This document shows, one piece after another, positions 63,401 through 64,000 of a DNA stretch of 64,000 bases. Source of the stretch: Paracentrotus lividus. Its lineage: Eukaryota > Echinodermata > Echinoidea > Camarodonta > Echinidae. The notes under the pieces were generated by a model. The model did no database searches. It was not told the DNA's origin and worked only from the letters and a program-made list of their open reading frames with translations. How positions within the stretch are numbered: position 1 is the first letter of the stretch; every line of letters begins with the position of its first letter. Location: assembly GCA_940671915.1 (NCBI GenBank), contig CALNVZ010002100.1, positions 70,256,578-70,320,577 on the forward strand. Direction: 5' to 3'. The translations under genes were made by a program, and so were the position numbers.

Positions 63401-64000
63401 AAATTATCGGCTTCCAACAACTAAATTGCAAGAGATTGATAGTATGAAAATATGCAAACGTTTATATGAAATTGTACATGAATATAATTGTGTTACTATT
63501 GCTGCGTTGATTTTTTTTGTTGGTTTTTCAGTAGGTGGATCAATACATGGATAATGATTAACAACCACGAAACTCAGCATAATGCATTTGGGTACACTAA
63601 TTTTTTTACCTGCCATATCCTGAGAGCATGTAAGGATTACGGAGCTAATTCTTTTTTTCTTTCTCCGTTCACTTTTTTATGTGTGTGAAATTGCTTCCTA
63701 ACTGGATTGGTGTGTGGTATTGTAATTAGTATTGTCGTAAAAATTGTGGTTTAGTTGCTAATCATAAGTATTTTTTTTCTTCGAAATTTCCGGTACAGCA
63801 GACGACACGATATTAATAAACGTATTGAGATTCAGACACATTAATCGGAAGGTAAAGTGACTTTTTTTTATTATTAATTTTCTAGTCAGTTTTTTTTTTT
63901 ACATGGTTTCAAACTGGTTTAAGTGTATTTGAGGGTTATTGCGGAAATAGTCCCTTAATTAAGACAATTTTACAAATGACTGCCCAAGTCGAAGATTATG
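60441..64000. other. No supported gene
   Basis: AT-rich DNA with a C run plus A-rich block at 62225-62270 and a short CCCTAA-like run at 61941-61962. Overlapping frames near 60503-60984, 61415-61974 and 62147-62520 are on both strands and lack motifs. The window ends without a clear feature. Confidence 0.5.
61941..61962 (-). repeat. Short interstitial telomere-like run
   Basis: CTCTAACCTTAACCCTAACC contains about three telomere-like CCCTAA units with changes. As at 5896-5917 it is very short and is more likely a local repeat than a relic telomere. Confidence 0.5.

Overview
This is 64 kb of AT-rich animal DNA without a convincing intact gene. It is rich in dinucleotide and homopolymer tracts, has one scaffold gap, and carries many dispersed repeats. 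No bacterial operon, rRNA or long open reading frame is present. The longest open frame is 156 codons, and most frames sit in repeats or low-complexity DNA. The repeat types (Helitron/Helentron-like elements with CpG-rich modules, foldback elements with long inverted repeats, tRNA-like Pol III units, short TTAGGG-like runs) fit a marine deuterostome, most likely an echinoderm such as a sea urchin. That assignment is an inference from repeat style, not from a marker gene.

Layout. 1-5.2 kb holds only microsatellites. 5.2-6.0 kb has a TTAA-flanked MITE and a foldback with telomere-like repeats between its arms. 9.5-11.4 kb has a faint 2A-like coding remnant, an inverted-repeat element and a second TTAA MITE. 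11.7-13.8 kb is a Helentron-like element whose 5' hairpin is split by about 490 bp. 14.9-15.4 kb has a mariner-type MITE remnant abutting a tRNA-Arg-like Pol III unit. 23.0-27.6 kb is the clearest structure: three Helentron-like elements nested in one another, the innermost carrying a tRNA-like unit and a small retroposon with a 12-bp target duplication. 27.9-28.6 kb may be a decayed coding sequence. 29.7-30.7 kb is a mariner-like element inside a (TA)n tract. 33.2-37.0 kb is a 3.7-kb element with perfect 30-bp inverted ends, a recurring internal motif and a nested full-length palindrome. 37.8 kb is the assembly gap. 46-50.6 kb contains several hairpins, a small promoter-like motif cluster and a second copy of the mariner-type MITE. 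54.6-57.3 kb is a 2.7-kb inverted-repeat element enclosing an extremely T-rich block. 57.9 kb is another Helentron 5' end, and 60.3 kb a second copy of the palindromic element.

The window reads as an intergenic or intronic graveyard of non-autonomous DNA transposons. No transposase, RepHel helicase or reverse transcriptase frame was found, so all movement must have depended on enzymes encoded elsewhere. The Helentron architecture is directly visible: asymmetric inverted ends, a 3' hairpin before CTAG, and T-T targets proven by nesting. The 3.7-kb and 2.7-kb inverted-repeat elements are the most likely to be poorly described.
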